A DNA stretch of 64,000 nucleotides. Origin: Allacma fusca (lineage: Eukaryota; Arthropoda; Collembola; Symphypleona; Sminthuridae). Positions 33,101-48,100 of the stretch are shown here, piece after piece (the stretch's first letter is position 1; each line of letters opens with the position of its first letter). The position numbers were made by a program, and so were the translations under genes. The stretch is taken from positions 50,045,402 to 50,109,401 of the forward strand of contig OX359249.1 in NCBI GenBank assembly GCA_947179485.1, in the 5' to 3' direction. The notes under the pieces are model-generated. The model had not been told where the DNA came from. It was given only the letters and a program-made list of their open reading frames with translations, and searched no databases.

Positions 33101-36100
33101 CGTTACTATTTTCTATAGAATATGTACATGTATACACATGGTTTTCATATTTTTATATTAATTAATCTCTTAATATAAATTTTAGGGACTCATGGGCGCC
33201 GGCACGGGAAAAATCATATATTTTGCCGGGTTACCACTGGGAAACTGAACAATTAATGTAATCATGACAGCTACCTCAAGAAAATCTTCAACAAAGTAAG
33301 CAATGGGTTATTCTCTCAGGCTGTACTCACATAAAGATTGTTCCGCCCATAAGCATAAATTTGCTGCCCGTTACGGAAGAACCAATCACTATAAACCCCT
33401 TCTTACAGAAGAAAATTTCCAGCCGCCAATCACTTTAATTTTATTAAATTCGAGAAAAAATTCTTCCGGATCAGGGATTTTATTTATGATTTGACGGAAA
33501 GGACGATTCATGTGAGTACACCCTGCTGAGGGCTCCTGAGGAATGAGGAGGGGTCGCCCAGTCTTTTGGTATTCATGTGTACATAAATTTTAAAAGCGCT
33601 AGACGTTGTTTAGCCTCTGACTTTAATGGCTCCCGTATGCACTGATAAGCCCTCTTTAAAGTACTACTTCATAGTTTTAAAATCCTGGGGTATCGATCAT
33701 GAAATGAGTTGAGTTGTAACTCGTTACTAATTCTTCGTAAAAATGGAATGAAAACAACCAAATCAAGACAAAGTGAGTTTTCATTATTTAACGAACTCTG
33801 AAAATTGTAATGACTTAATGATCTAGTAACAATTTGGCTAAAGGTCAAAATTCCAAGCGGCGTATGTAGTTTGTTCCTACAGATTACACGTTAGCATCTG
33901 TACGGTTATTTTTTCAGGCCTTCAATTTGTTTCAAACCCTAAAAGGCCCATGTGATAAAAGTAATTAAAAATGAGGAAGATAAAAACAGAGCAAATCAAT
34001 TGTAAGAATTATAACCAGTAGCGGAACAAGTTACATGTGGGAGCCAACATTAGAAAAAAAATTAGTTTTTCCCTGATAATTATTATTGTGAAGACCAGTG
34101 TTTTCACGAGGCGTGACGGCATGTTTTTGCAGAGGAAGAAGAGATGCGGAAAACAATGAAATCTTACATTCATTCATGGGCATGCCCTTAAGAGTAGTTG
34201 AATGCAAAGGGTAGCAAATATATACATGAGAAATAGCTGAATGAAAAAATATATCTTACTTCGGCAAACGGAATATTTAGAAATGAATGACCGTTGCACT
34301 GAATGATTTGATCTCCAGGTCGAAGGCCAGCTTCTCGAGCTACCCCGTTAGATTTGGTTGACTGGACAAATATTCCTGGGCGCTCAGGAGGTCCTTTACA
34401 AATACTGCAATCAAATTTAAAGAATCGTTTAGCATGCCAGCATATATTCGGATTTACAATTTATAATATGAACTTTTACTAAATGGAAAAGCAAAACTCA
34501 GAATCAGGCCTTAAAAAGCATGAAGGTATTTTCGATGAGAAAAACAAATAATGAGGAAGGAGGAAGCAAAAGCTGTTTGATTGATAGCCACGCTGTGTGG
34601 AGATCATCCATCATATCATCTTCTGGGTCAATTACTTTACAATGAATCTAACCTATAATGCCATACCAATTAAAAGATGTTCCCTTTACCCTTATTAACG
34701 CAATGCCTAATTAACACAACGTTGATTTTTACAGTGTTCCTCATTTTATCATCCTTGTACAAGTAAGAATTAAAACGTGTAAATAGGTACCTGACATTCT
34801 TTTATAAGGTTGAAAAATGCAGAGAGTAATTGTCTTGACAACTCCTTGCCTTCTTACTTATGCACACGCAGTGGAGATTGGAGATGCTTTTGTAAGACAT
34901 TGTAAATACAAAGCGCTCCTCAACCTTATGCCACTAGTTCCAGCTTAATTATAGCATCCGAGTAAATTTTATTTTGAATACAACTTTGTAAGTAGATTAT
35001 GATTTGTTGTGGAGTGGACAATTTTAAGGGAAGCAGATACAATAACTATTGAATAATTTAATTAAGTGTTAGGGTAATTCTCGTCAACACTCTCCACAAT
35101 TAAAATATATGACACAGATAACTACTTACATATGCTGATGTACTGCTACATGACTGAATAAAAAATTGTTTAAAGTCGAAAATCCCTGCAATCAATTATT
35201 CAAGTGCGTGAGAATTGATTTCACCTAGAAGGGCACCATGAAATATTAATTGAAGCTCATAAAAATGCGTAGGCAGATCCCAAGCTCACAAATACACAGA
35301 ATTTTTCTATTTCACTAAAAAATAAAACTCCTTTTCTATTCCTTCAAATCCCACTAGTAATCAGAGCATCGATTGAGTATTAGGGTCATTATTGAGCGAG
35401 CCAGTCCATGAGTCTTTGAAATGAATTTGTTCTTTTTATATCAATAATATATTTGAACTTATTACAAGTTCAAAGGATATCCTGCACCAAGTGCCACAAT
35501 TAAAGCCCACACCTGAATTTGACTCTTCAGCTATTGTACATACAACTAAGAAGATGACAAGATGTCTTAATTATGTATTGTTAGAAAGTTAATCAGCCAT
35601 TTAATTCAAATTATATTAATATATCATGCTGCTAACATTCTCATAGTACGTACATATTGCAATGAGGGGGTTGTGTGTACAGGGTTTCCTACATCCCTTT
35701 CCTTCCCCTAGCCCATATAATCCCATATAGGGGCTATAACAGCACAAAATATATGAGACCCCCATTTCGAAGCAAATTCTTTTCCAGATTTTGCAATTCA
35801 GCTTTCCAAGACTTCCCTACGTTGAGAATTGTGAACTTGACCCTCAAGAATAGAGAGCAAGGTTGTGGAAATTCATCTTCAAGAGCAAAAATGCGGAAAA
35901 GGTGTTTCTGATCTCATCATATTTTCACAGACGGTCTGTCGAACGTAAAAACATTTCAAGAAGCTGAATTTGCAGTAAATTTGATGGGGATTCAGACTGA
36001 GGCAAGATTTAAAGTTTATGAATTAGTTTAAAACGTTGCCATAAAAATAAGCTTTTTTCTTTCCTTCAATCTTTCCTCATATTGTTACGTCCTGAGACAT

Positions 36101-39100
36101 TAATTTTTAACTTATTAGTGATACTGGCCTCAAATGAATCCCCATTAAATTTATTACAAATTCAGTGTTCGGAAATACAGTATTTTTAGAATCGACAAAC
36201 CATCAATGAAAAAATGACAAGACAGAAACTTCTTTTCCACATCTTTGCTTCTCAAGATCTTACTTCCCATTTCCCCAACCTTGCTCTCTGTTTTTATGGG
36301 TCGTGTCCATAATTTTCAACGTAGGGATGTCTTGGATAGCTCCACGGAAAGCTTATAAAGTTCCTACAAAAGAATATCAAAAGAAATTTCAGAAAATATT
36401 TGGCCACCACATATCTCATCACCATATCTCACGAACCAAAAATCCTTAAAAAATCTTGACTTTGCTTCACGTACTTGAAGATTGTGACCGCAATTGTTGA
36501 CTTAGGTCAATGGAATACATGAAAAATCTAGAAAGGAATTGGCTTCAAAATTGGGGAATCACGTGTTTTGTCATTGTCCCGTATATGTGATATAGGGAGG
36601 AGAAAAGGAATATGGGACATCCTGTACTTGCACTATAGCTTTACAACGATTTGCAAGTAAACAATAAGGACATAATTACACGTATGTACGTATATAGGTA
36701 GAGTACTAGCACATTGTTTTGGTAAAGTTTTCAACTATTTGTAAATGACAGCCCAATCTCTGGAATGCAAACAAGTTAATTACAATTGCCAGTCAAATGT
36801 TTCACCAGTTACAGTTAGTACCATTATGTACAGTATTCCGTGTACCAGAGAAGTTAAAATGTTTCAAAAACTGTCAATGGGAATATCAATATCTATGGCC
36901 AAATTGTAAATAAGTACTTTCGCAAAACCCAACAAGAGTCAAACATACTGTAGACGAACAGGTTGGTTTCTCAATTTGATTTTGAAACACATGATTCCCA
37001 AAATTGCCTATTGTTTAGAGAAATATCTGACCCCTTTTGACATTTATTGTGTCCGCTTATTTCCAGGGTAGCTGTAAACATGAGTGATGGGTGCAATTGT
37101 TAAGCACTGAGCATCTCATTAAAGCTTCTCCATTGTCGTTTTGTACAGTAATTTCTATTATTTCAAGTCGTGTCGTGAGTAACGTCAAGGATTTGGTTAA
37201 TTATTTATTCGTAGCAACTAATTGTAAGAATAACCTCTTGATTAAATCATTATATCGACACAACTGTCGGGCAATCGTGCGATGGCCAATGCTAGAGGCT
37301 ATTTTTAATATAAGTACATACATATGTATGTAGGTACATGTTCCCAAGTTATACCCAAATGTTCTTTGATTCTCTATCTCGAATATTCGTTTATATCTTC
37401 CGTCATCCACTGGATTACTTACAAAAATCCTCGCTAATAATTATTGTAAGTATCGTAAAAGTGAAAGTTAATGAGAAGTAAATACTGTTGAAAAATTTAT
37501 GGTGTGACTCGTGCCGTTGTGAATCATTTCCAATTTTCCAAGTCATCAACTCATACACTACACTAGACCAGACAAAAAGCCAAGAAATACACTACAAGTT
37601 CAGAGTGTAGACCCAATGCTAAAAATACGTGAAGATGGCACGAGCCAAGGCTAATGTAAACATTAGATTTTGCAATCATGTCACAAAACCATTAATGGAA
37701 CCTTTAATGCTCTCCGAATCGACCAATTATTTATTGACCCAGACTCATGTAGATGATTACAGGACTTGGAATAACATTAAGATTAATACCAAACGTTGAT
37801 GATTACTACAAACGAAACGCCATGAAATAGACATTGGTATGGGCCCTGGGCGTTGCTCGAAAACGATAAAAAGATGAAACCAGTCACATTAAGTACTTAC
37901 AGTAGATACAAGATTTGATCATTATGAATTACTACTTTTTGCTGACATCATGACTGACGACAAGTTTTACAGGTAGTTCCCCACGAGATGCAAAAGAGAG
38001 CTCATTTATGTGACATTCAAAAAAAAAGACATTACGCCTCCCTTACTGTTATCTATAATGCTATATATTTCAAATAATACTTGCTTTCTTCGGATTCCTA
38101 CGTCACTATGAAGTTAATTCATGTCTTGCTCTCGTACATCTGGTACTATATGTAATTACTCCCGTGTATTTAACGCCGCAAGCGTAAGTTAATTTTAAGC
38201 ATGCTTATATTTGATATTCACATATGTATGTATCTAGATAAGTTAAGAATTCTCATTATTTTGCAACCATATGTAGGCAGTGTCCGTATGGATGGATCCG
38301 AGAATAAACTCTAAAGATCTCTGAGGTAAGAAAACTATGAAGAAATCGACAGTTCGAGGTTTGACAGAATAAAAGGGAACAACTTCCGAAAGAACTGGAC
38401 GTGTTTGTTATTCGTACATTGAAGAGCAGACGGGCACTGCCTAACGATCAGATTAACTTTGTGTAGTTTTACAACTCGTGACTCCCCCATTCATGCCGTT
38501 ATGCATTAAATAATAGGTGGTGCCTCACGGTTTCTCCCATGCTCATACATATACACGTCTGCCGTAATGTGCTTGAAGCGAATAAATTGGAACACATTTT
38601 CTAACCAAAATGATGGACTGACAAAATGAAGACCAAAATGATGGTTATTAAAAATACCTGTAAACACACATCCGGTATCCTAATGTCAACCCTTCTCAAT
38701 GCCAACAACCGCTCAAACGTGCCAAATGACAAGATGAACTAGCACATGTCACCGTTGATTGTGAGTGGCTGGTAATTATAAATACTTTGAACTTGTGTGT
38801 GTGTGAGTTACGACTAGACGGTAGGAACAGGATGCTACTTCATCAGACGTGCTATTAACAGCAGGTACATATATGAATCACACTACGCTTACTACGTACT
38901 GACAAAATATTTAATCAACCAAGTCACAGTAGAGAGTTAAACATCATCTCGTGCATATAGTTTTGGCATGGAGCATGAAAATAAATGAATGTCGGAATTC
39001 TGCTGTAGATCTATTTTCAATGTGTGAAGTGTACGGGCTTCAATAATAAACAAATGTTACAAACGTTTAGCACCATAAAAGTTGATACATTAGATAAGGA

Positions 39101-42100
39101 ACTGCCCAATACGATCGTTATTCCTTGGCCGAAAATCTATTATATATGTGTAATCATCTAAAAGGAAACTATTCCATCCCCACAGTATTCCATAACATCA
39201 ACCAGATGATAAATCAATGAAATACTGGCAAAGTCGCCAAGGGGACAAAGTGAAGCGACATCTGAGTGTCGATATTGTTAAGTCTATAAGCGTTTTGTCC
39301 AGGGACCTTTTTTGTATCTGGGAGAACGTCTCTCTTGGAGATGTGCGTATTAGCATGTATTTCAATGTGACTTGTTTTTATTTTCTGAAGTCAATTGGAT
39401 GGTCCCTTATTCTCCAAAATCAATAGGATTCTGACTCATTGGGTAACGTGTGACTGTAAAAAGTTAGAATTGTGTGGTGACATTGGTTCGACAGTTGTCG
39501 TGAAGACGGACAAGCTGACAACCAGACAACCAAATATCAAAAAGATAACAACAGGGAACTTCGTTTCACTTTGCCCTTACAAATTAAAACCATTAGAATA
39601 AAGCCACTTACCAGCAGCCCAATCCAGCATGACCACTGATGTCAATGAAAACCTTGCTTTCATTTCCGTGTGCTTCCAGTAATCGGGAGTCAAGATGCGA
39701 TGAGGAGTCAGAGCCAGAATGTTTGGAGTGACCGAAATGTGATGACTTTCCCTGATTTCGGCTTCGGTGAGGGTTCCCTCCTACTTCTTCTATGGGAAGT
39801 AAAGGAGGCTCTTCCACCAGTTTCCAAGTTAGAGGATCGCCAGTTTTCCTACAGAAGGTGCATTTCAGAAATGATCTACAGGGTCATCAAAGTCAAACCT
39901 TCCTCCCAGGGGCTCATATTAAAGGCAACGGTAAATATTATTCCGTTCTCCCAGTTTGTAGTAAATTCTCTTCAAGATTTCTAAAATTTGTTCTATTCTT
40001 GTAACTCAAAAACTCTGGATACAGCCACCAATGAAACGGAGTCAAGTTAGGATTATTTCGGAAAAACTAACACTTTCAAAGTTTTAAATTATTTACTCCA
40101 AATTCATTTGTTTCCCCAAATATATATTTGAACACGGTGCTGTAAATTTCATTGGATTTCCGGGGAGTCATCACACAGTTCTTTAGGTTGAGAATTGTGG
40201 GCATGCCCCTTTAAGACGAAAGATCAAGTTGGGTAAATTCATTTTCTGGAGCAAAGATCGGACAATCCGAGTTTCTGATCTTTCCATTTTTTATATCAAC
40301 CACCTTGGGGTAAAAAATTTTTCAAAGCGTTGCTTCTGTAGCAAATTTTATATGGACTATTTTGAGTCCAATAACATCACATTTTTTCATCAATCAGCAT
40401 ATGCGCCCGTGAGAACGAGGAGCGTCAGATAAGATGGGAAATAAGAAAACAAAATATTTTTAGTTTAAAATACTTTAAACAAAATCCTGACACTGCTTGA
40501 CTTCCTTCACCGCTATATTCAGAGGTTTCGAGCCACAAGAATGAAACGAAGTTTAAAAAATCAGGAATAACATTTGCTACAAACCGGGAGGTGCAACAAA
40601 TCGAATAATATTTACATTGTATGGTCTGGGGAAGGTTCTATGGTACATTATACAAGACGCATGTGACATACTCAAAAATGTTCCAACATTAAATACTTAC
40701 TCTCGGACAGGAATCATGCCGACGCCTGTAAAAAACAAATAAAGAATTAGTTTGTAATAGTCAGAGTAGTTGGAAGTACATGTTTAATTTAATGCAACGA
40801 AGACGTATTCTGATCCTGTATCATCATCTGTATACTCATTAGTGTTGTAGTATTTTTCTGTATGTGCTAATTTGTTCCCCTGTATTAACGCAACACCACC
40901 AAATGAGGGGGTTGGGACGGCTTTCTCACCTTTCCCCATCCAGGTATGTATGTAAATATGTTTTCATGTTGGTAACTTTGACATTGTGCTACAAACTGTA
41001 GAGCCCATGTCATGGTTGTAGTTGTAGCCTTTACGAGCATTTTTCACTAATTGCAAGGAACGTCGAATTTTGAAAACGCTTCGTCTCTTCAGTCTTCAGG
41101 GACTGTACAGTAGCTAGTCATTAAAGTTAATGAGACGTTTGATTAGAACAGTTATTACTGCAATCTGCGATGATTCGTTTGACTTGATTTACTTCCAGAG
41201 GAATAAAGAGACTCTCTAGAGAATAATACTTAGATTTGGGGGAAAACTATTTACTCAGAACGGTATAGTAAGTTTAAGTGTTAAGTGTATACAGTCATCA
41301 CGGAAAAATATCCTGGGACTATACACAACACGTTGTTTTGATTAAACAGCTACATACATAGTATTCACTGAGTAATTGTGAATTAGCTAGGTTGATGGCC
41401 ACTAGGACGTGAAGAGGTTTTGGTTACTCAAAAAGTACCAGCAAACAGAATATTTTACCTCTCTTTCACTGCAACTGTACTCTTCTATCGTCAGCATTCC
41501 TTCACTCACTTAAGTCATAGGTACGTTTGTTCTATTATCAAGGTTGGGCATTGCATCGCCCGTCGTATGGACTCTTTGGTGACACAAAAAATGTGCCTTC
41601 ACCCACTGTCCTTCATACAATTTACCTGGTATTTACGCATACTCATTGGTCCTTTGGCATAAGAACTCAATTACTAAAATTTGCAATGCTACAATAATTA
41701 TTGTTCATCCAAGCTGTTTGTAGTAAATTTCACAGGGATTCGTTTGCATCAAAGTTCAAAATTATGGTTGTAGTAGCCACGATTTCACATAAGTTTATTG
41801 ATTAGGGGAAAATCATAATTTTTAAATAAATCCGCAATACCAAAATCAATGATCCGAACTAGAATCTGACCTGACAATGATTGATTTTAAAAAGTACCAG
41901 CACATCTTGTGCAACCAGTACGTATGTACATCTAAACGTGGCTAAATCTTGCCTAAGATGTTTAGGAACTTCTATGGACTGAGGGGGGAAAGGAGAAAAA
42001 AGATATGTGATTCCCTGCACCACTCATTTAACCGCGCGCGAGCGAGCCAGAAAAGCGTCAGTTCTGCTAAAAATTTTTTTAGCTGTAAACAATACTACCA

Positions 42101-45100
42101 GTGTTATGACATTACTCAAATCCATACAACCATTTCTGTGTTGTGGGTGGGGTATTGATGGAAGCTACGTTGGCCTAGGCAGCTTGCTGATGTATTGCGT
42201 CCGTACTCTTGCACAAAATTCGGTCCTGGACTCTAGTCAACCTACGTGTTTCTGTCTGCATCTATCCCCTAAGGTATGTGATTGAATGAGACTGGGACGT
42301 CGCTGATGAAGAGGCAAAACGATCTAAGTGCTGTACAAAGGGACGCGCACGTAAACCATTATGCATCTTCAGCGGCGTGGGAGGTATGTTGCACTATCTT
42401 GAAGTGTCAATAGTGGTAGTGCGAGGCGTATATGCTAACAGTGATTCCTCAGTTAGATGAGTCCGTATATGTATACTACAACTATTGGAATTTGAATATG
42501 AATGCGCCGTGGCGTAAAAGCCCTTATCTCCTTATCTCGGGCATCTACATATCCTTTTTCCTCTCTATCTGTTAGCTTCACATTGTTCACATTTCTGTTT
42601 CTACCTGTAGCTAATGCTATGTATATGCGTCCGTGTTTATTATACAGACTACTGTGTAACTATATCGGATATTTACTTGAAAACTGTATGAGCTCAAACG
42701 GCGGACTGCAAACATACCTCGGCCATTCGCCATGCATTGGCAAGTTGGCAAACAGGCCTGTAGTTGAGTGAGTGTAGAATGAAGAGCAGTCCCACTACGC
42801 AATACGCAGCTTCAGGGCCAGAATGGTCCCAAGTTGTGAATAAAGAAAGGAAATAAAGAAGATAAGGAAACCCTACAAGGCCAAAAAGAAAAATCGGAAT
42901 ATAAACCCCAATTAATTATATTTTTATTTACATACAAGACTTACTGTTAGTACGGACTCTCGGCTGATTGTGAGAGCATAAATTATTATGTACATATAAT
43001 TCGTGAAGAGACAAAATGATTACGTGCAATTTCGACTAAAAGTAAAATGAACTGCATCTAGATGTCCTAAGAGAGATAGATCCTAGATACCCTTAAGCTT
43101 TACTTTAAATTTAATATGACTTGCTAATAGTTTTATTTAACCAGGCATATTTACTCCATTCTAGTAATTTAAATCACGTCACATCTCAACATGACGTGCA
43201 TATTAGCCTACTGCCCCGAAGTAAGTAACTGTCCTTATGAAACAGGGCTTTCTACTAGTAAGTTAAGGTAAGGACTTTTCCTTAGAATAGTTGTAATTCG
43301 ATGCTCATTTATACATAGTGTCAAAATTATTTATGCTACGTTATAACATTAGTTTATTTGCATAAAATAGAAAATATTCGACCTTGTATATACATACATT
43401 CTGGATGACACCGTGATGTTCACACCTTTACGGCCCGCCTACATTCTTAACTCACCACTTTTCACCGGGTTTTATTTGTGAAAGACTAGATGACATTATT
43501 TTCTTTCCTAATTGCCCTTCGTTTTTATCACATATAAGTATTTTAGTGCTCTGTAACCCCAGGCCCCACGTACTACCTTGACAGGGTAACTTATATATTA
43601 CTTATTAATATTCTATTTACTGGTGGTGAATGTGGCACTTGGTTAAAAATGATACACGAAAGAGCTTTTTATAATTATATAAAGTATAACCATTTGAAAT
43701 AACCACCACGTGCAAAATTATAATTTCCAATAAAAACTACAAGAGCATGTGACACTTCTAACATTACAATGAAGAGTGCTAAACAAAACAAATAAAGTTT
43801 AGTTAGCACTAGTGTCAGATGTTTCAAATATCATGTTTAATGTAACTTGGTGGATATGTAGGTAGTTGGTACGCTGTAGGTAGGTGATGTTCCATTTTTA
43901 AAACATTCCTTGTGACAATAACACGCTTAGGTTTTGAATAATGATTTCAAGTCACTAATGAACTGGAATTTGTTTTTTTTTCTTGAAAAAGTCTAGAAGT
44001 AAAAAGTAAATAGAAGTCTTCATACGATCGTACATACAAGTTTTGTTCCTCACAACCATCAAAGGTTTCTTCGTAATGAGCATACTTTCAAAGAAGGATG
44101 CACAAATGGATTTCTCGACGCATGAATGACTTGCTAATAAGAGTTTTTGAGCGCATCAGCATGCCGTAGTAATATTATATTGTACGGGAGTTCGTGAAAT
44201 TATACAGTATTCACCGCGTCTCGGTATTCTGTATGTACAGGGTGGTACAGAACATGTCTTACACAATTTTTCCATAACAATCGAAATAATGCCAAAAACA
44301 AGCATTGGGTCGGCATGGTATGTATATTGTGCAAACACTGTAGAAGAAGGGGCTTCAACTGACCTCAAAACCAAGGCAATCAATGCAATACAAGCGTCTC
44401 ATTCTCTTATCCAAAATTAGAGAGGATTACTTTTTCCAATAAGTGAGCTCATTGGAGAACTAAATTCCTTAAAAATGAGAAACATTCTAGAAACAACTAA
44501 GTACAATAATTTAAATGGAACAAATGTACTGCACTGAATGTCTATAGTAGTGACTGATGAATGGCCTCTCCTGAACCATATTATGCATCAATTTATAAGA
44601 GATAATTCACAGATGACCGAGTTCTAGGGAATGAACTTTTTTGGACTGGAGTTAAACCCAGGGTTTTTTTAACGGGGAAGGGACGGTTACAATTTGTCCG
44701 TTTTGAACATGCAATCTGAAGTAAAATTTACCAAAATATTTTGTATTAAAAACGACTAATATCCGATTTTCAGGAAATTAACAATGAGCGGTAATCTTTC
44801 AAAAGCCAAAATTCCAGACCAAATTCTCAAAGTATAACAAAGTAGCACGCACTAGTTCAGCCTTAAATATTTTGGTCAAACATATGTATTTTTAATTTCC
44901 CCCTCGGTACACACTTTTTGCCTAACAACTACTAGAAATCGTTTTGAGACGTTTTACCAAATATAATTACATGTAACGGCTAAAGCAGATGAGGTGCGAG
45001 TACGAGCACAATCAATGATCACATTACATTGTATACCGTTGAAAAAAAACTTTTATCGGCCTCTTTGATTCTGCGATTGATGCTGTTATTGAAATCCGAT

Positions 45101-48100
45101 CAAATACTTGAAGATTAAAATTCTAATGGATTCTAGAGATGTGTAATAAAATAGCATTGAGGAAGAAATAAGTTTCCTCACGTTATTGGTTTGAGCAGGG
45201 CAATAGGATATAAGTCACCCTGTAGGCACAGACACAGGTGGTAGTAGGGAAGGAAAACTCACAACTTGCATTGACTACCTAGTAAGAGATGCAATAATAA
45301 GAAATAATCACGCATATTAATGAGCCATCACATAGATGACCATTAACGCACGTTTCATTATAGCCCTCAACGTTTTGAGCAGATGAGAAGCAATCTTGTT
45401 TCGCTTACTGCTTCAGTGAGTGAAATTTTTCCACAGTTCTGAGTTCTGACGGACTGCCATCATCCAGGCTTGTGACCGTTAAGTACTGGTGCATCAACTA
45501 CACTTAATACTACACGATGAGGATAAACAACGCCTTGTTGGGAGATGGAAGTTGAGGTGGAGAGTACACACATCGCAATATGTAACTTCAGACTCAGAAT
45601 CGTATCTATAGGTATAGATATAATTTCATATGTATGTACATATGTAATGTACACACTACTGATGATGAGGTGATTTCTTCATAAACTCTCCCTCAGCTGT
45701 TACTGCACTATGAGTGGATTCATGTACTTTCCCGAAAGCCTGGCAAAATAAAAATATATCTACTGATGGGCACTTGTTCATAAAGCCCGAGACTATCACC
45801 CACCTTCGTTCAAGTTAATTACACGGAGTCAAAACCAAGTATGCGTAAAATCTACGATTTATATCAGTTCCATGTGTACTGTACTCTGTAAATTGCTTAA
45901 CGGAACTCTTTCAAAATCAACCAGAACCAGATGGGTTTAGAATCGTGAGTAATGGGGTATATGCACTATGTACTAAATCTACAGACTTCAGTTCCTACCA
46001 GTAGCCATCTTTACCCATTTCATTTTTTATTTCCTAATTTACCAGCGCACATCATTGGTTCATAGATTCCAAATCACAATTCCCTTGTCTATTTCTGTAA
46101 GAACTTGTGTGTGAATCCCTTGTATGTACATAAGTATATATATATATATATATATATACATGCGTAATGGAACATTACATGAGGGATGAATAGGAAGACA
46201 GCCTTTCTTTGTTCTCATGGGGGGACTGAATTTCATACTTGATTGAACTTTTCTCACGCGTATTATTATACAGATATACAAGAAATCTACTTTCCTGTAT
46301 TTTCCATGCAAAAATGTAAATCTACGCGCCTTGCCAATCGTTTCAATGTAATTATGGACTGGACTGATGATATAATTTATGTTGAAACTGAAAACCACAT
46401 CATTTCAAGGAAATTTTCACATGCACAAAATGTCAGAAAATTATCGCCTATCTCCTCACAGAATCTTAGAACGGTTGTAAACAGAGAAACTATTCCCCAA
46501 TCGTCGTTCCTATGACTTCTTAGCATTATAATACAGTGTACAAAGGTATGATGAAACTCTAATCTATCCCAAAGAGTAAAGCAAACTCGCATATGTGACT
46601 GTAGGATGACAGTGAGAAAAAGCGTCAGGACTAATTTTTACATTACTGCATTATTTCTAATAATTACACACTTGTACTTCTCGTGTTTTCTAATATCGTC
46701 ACAGAATTATGCTCGAATATGTGGTTATATTATATATGTAGATACACATGTACTTACAACGTGAACGACAATACATTCATAATTTTTTGATTTCACTCTG
46801 TTTACATAAGCATACTCATTCTAGATAGCTTTCATCCCCTGATACTTCTGAAAGTGTTTGCTCCTACAGATATTGTGTATATATTACTTTTATGCCAACT
46901 GTGTTCAATGGAACTAAAAGGAAGCAAATGTTGTGAATGATGATGAAAACCCCAAGACATGTCCTCAATGATTCTTTCATACTTGAAAGTTAAGTAAGGA
47001 GGAAAAGTTACACGATAGTAGCACAAGTATCTACACTTTCAGCATATACACTGTAAATAGAAATTTAATTGCCCGTGGATTCCCCACAAGTAACTTTAGA
47101 AACTTGCATAATGAAAAGATATATTTACTTTACTGTTGAAGAATGACTGCGATGTAAACCACAGAATTATTTTTGCGTATTTACCTTGAAACATAAGCAT
47201 TAAGCAGAAAATAATCCCAGCTGAAGGGACCGCTACCGTTACATATATTCGTTTGTCAATTCTAATGTTTCTATAGTTGATATTTATAAATTACAACAAA
47301 CTTGAGAACATTAAAAAAACAGGCTGCAATATAAAAACAACAGTTCAAGAATAATTCAAGTCGAACTCTCTCATTAAGATCAGAAGTGTGTATCGCGTGG
47401 GTAAGTTTACATGTACAAATACTTACTATACAATCAATAGTGTGATGTCCCAGAGCTTGATGTAATTATTCATGTAAACAGTTGCTTTTAATTGAGCAAT
47501 CATCAGCCGCACTGTTACTCACTAATACTCAGAGCACCTACGGGTACGATACCAGCTTGTGTCTGTCTTAGCCCAATACTGGTTCATAACTACAGTAACT
47601 ACATATCAAATGGAGAGATACGGATCAGAATTCCATCGGAAAATGTTTTTACAAATGTTGCAAGTTACTATGAATTAAAACAATAATATTATTATTAAAT
47701 GTAATTATATATAAATAACTAAATTAAATATTTACTTACTTCTAACTTTTAATCGAAGGCTTGTACGAAATCTCATGAGGGCCAAGCACTCATTGTGAAC
47801 AGCCGCAGAAACAGGAAAACCATTGAGGCGGAGTATTTGATCACCCACCTGAAATAATGTGTGTGCATTTCATATCAAATTACAGATTAATATGCTTATA
47901 AATACTGATTTAAAATCAAAGAGTTGAGGAAGGAAATGCCAGCGAAACAATACGCAAAGAACATAATATTAGATATATTTACCTTCAACCTGGCTTTATG
48001 AGCCCAAGACCTTGGCTCTACATGCGAGACGAAAATTCCAGTTCCATGCTCATGTCCTCCTCGAACGGAAAAACCAAAGGGCTCTTCGGGGATTTCTCTT

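Larger units (their letters stand above)
40726..47739. other. Harmonin intron 2, 7.0 kb
   Basis: No supported gene. Holds a possible 989-bp TIR element (44236-45224), a (TA)n run near 46134-46157, and otherwise unannotated AT-rich sequence. Confidence 0.6.
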
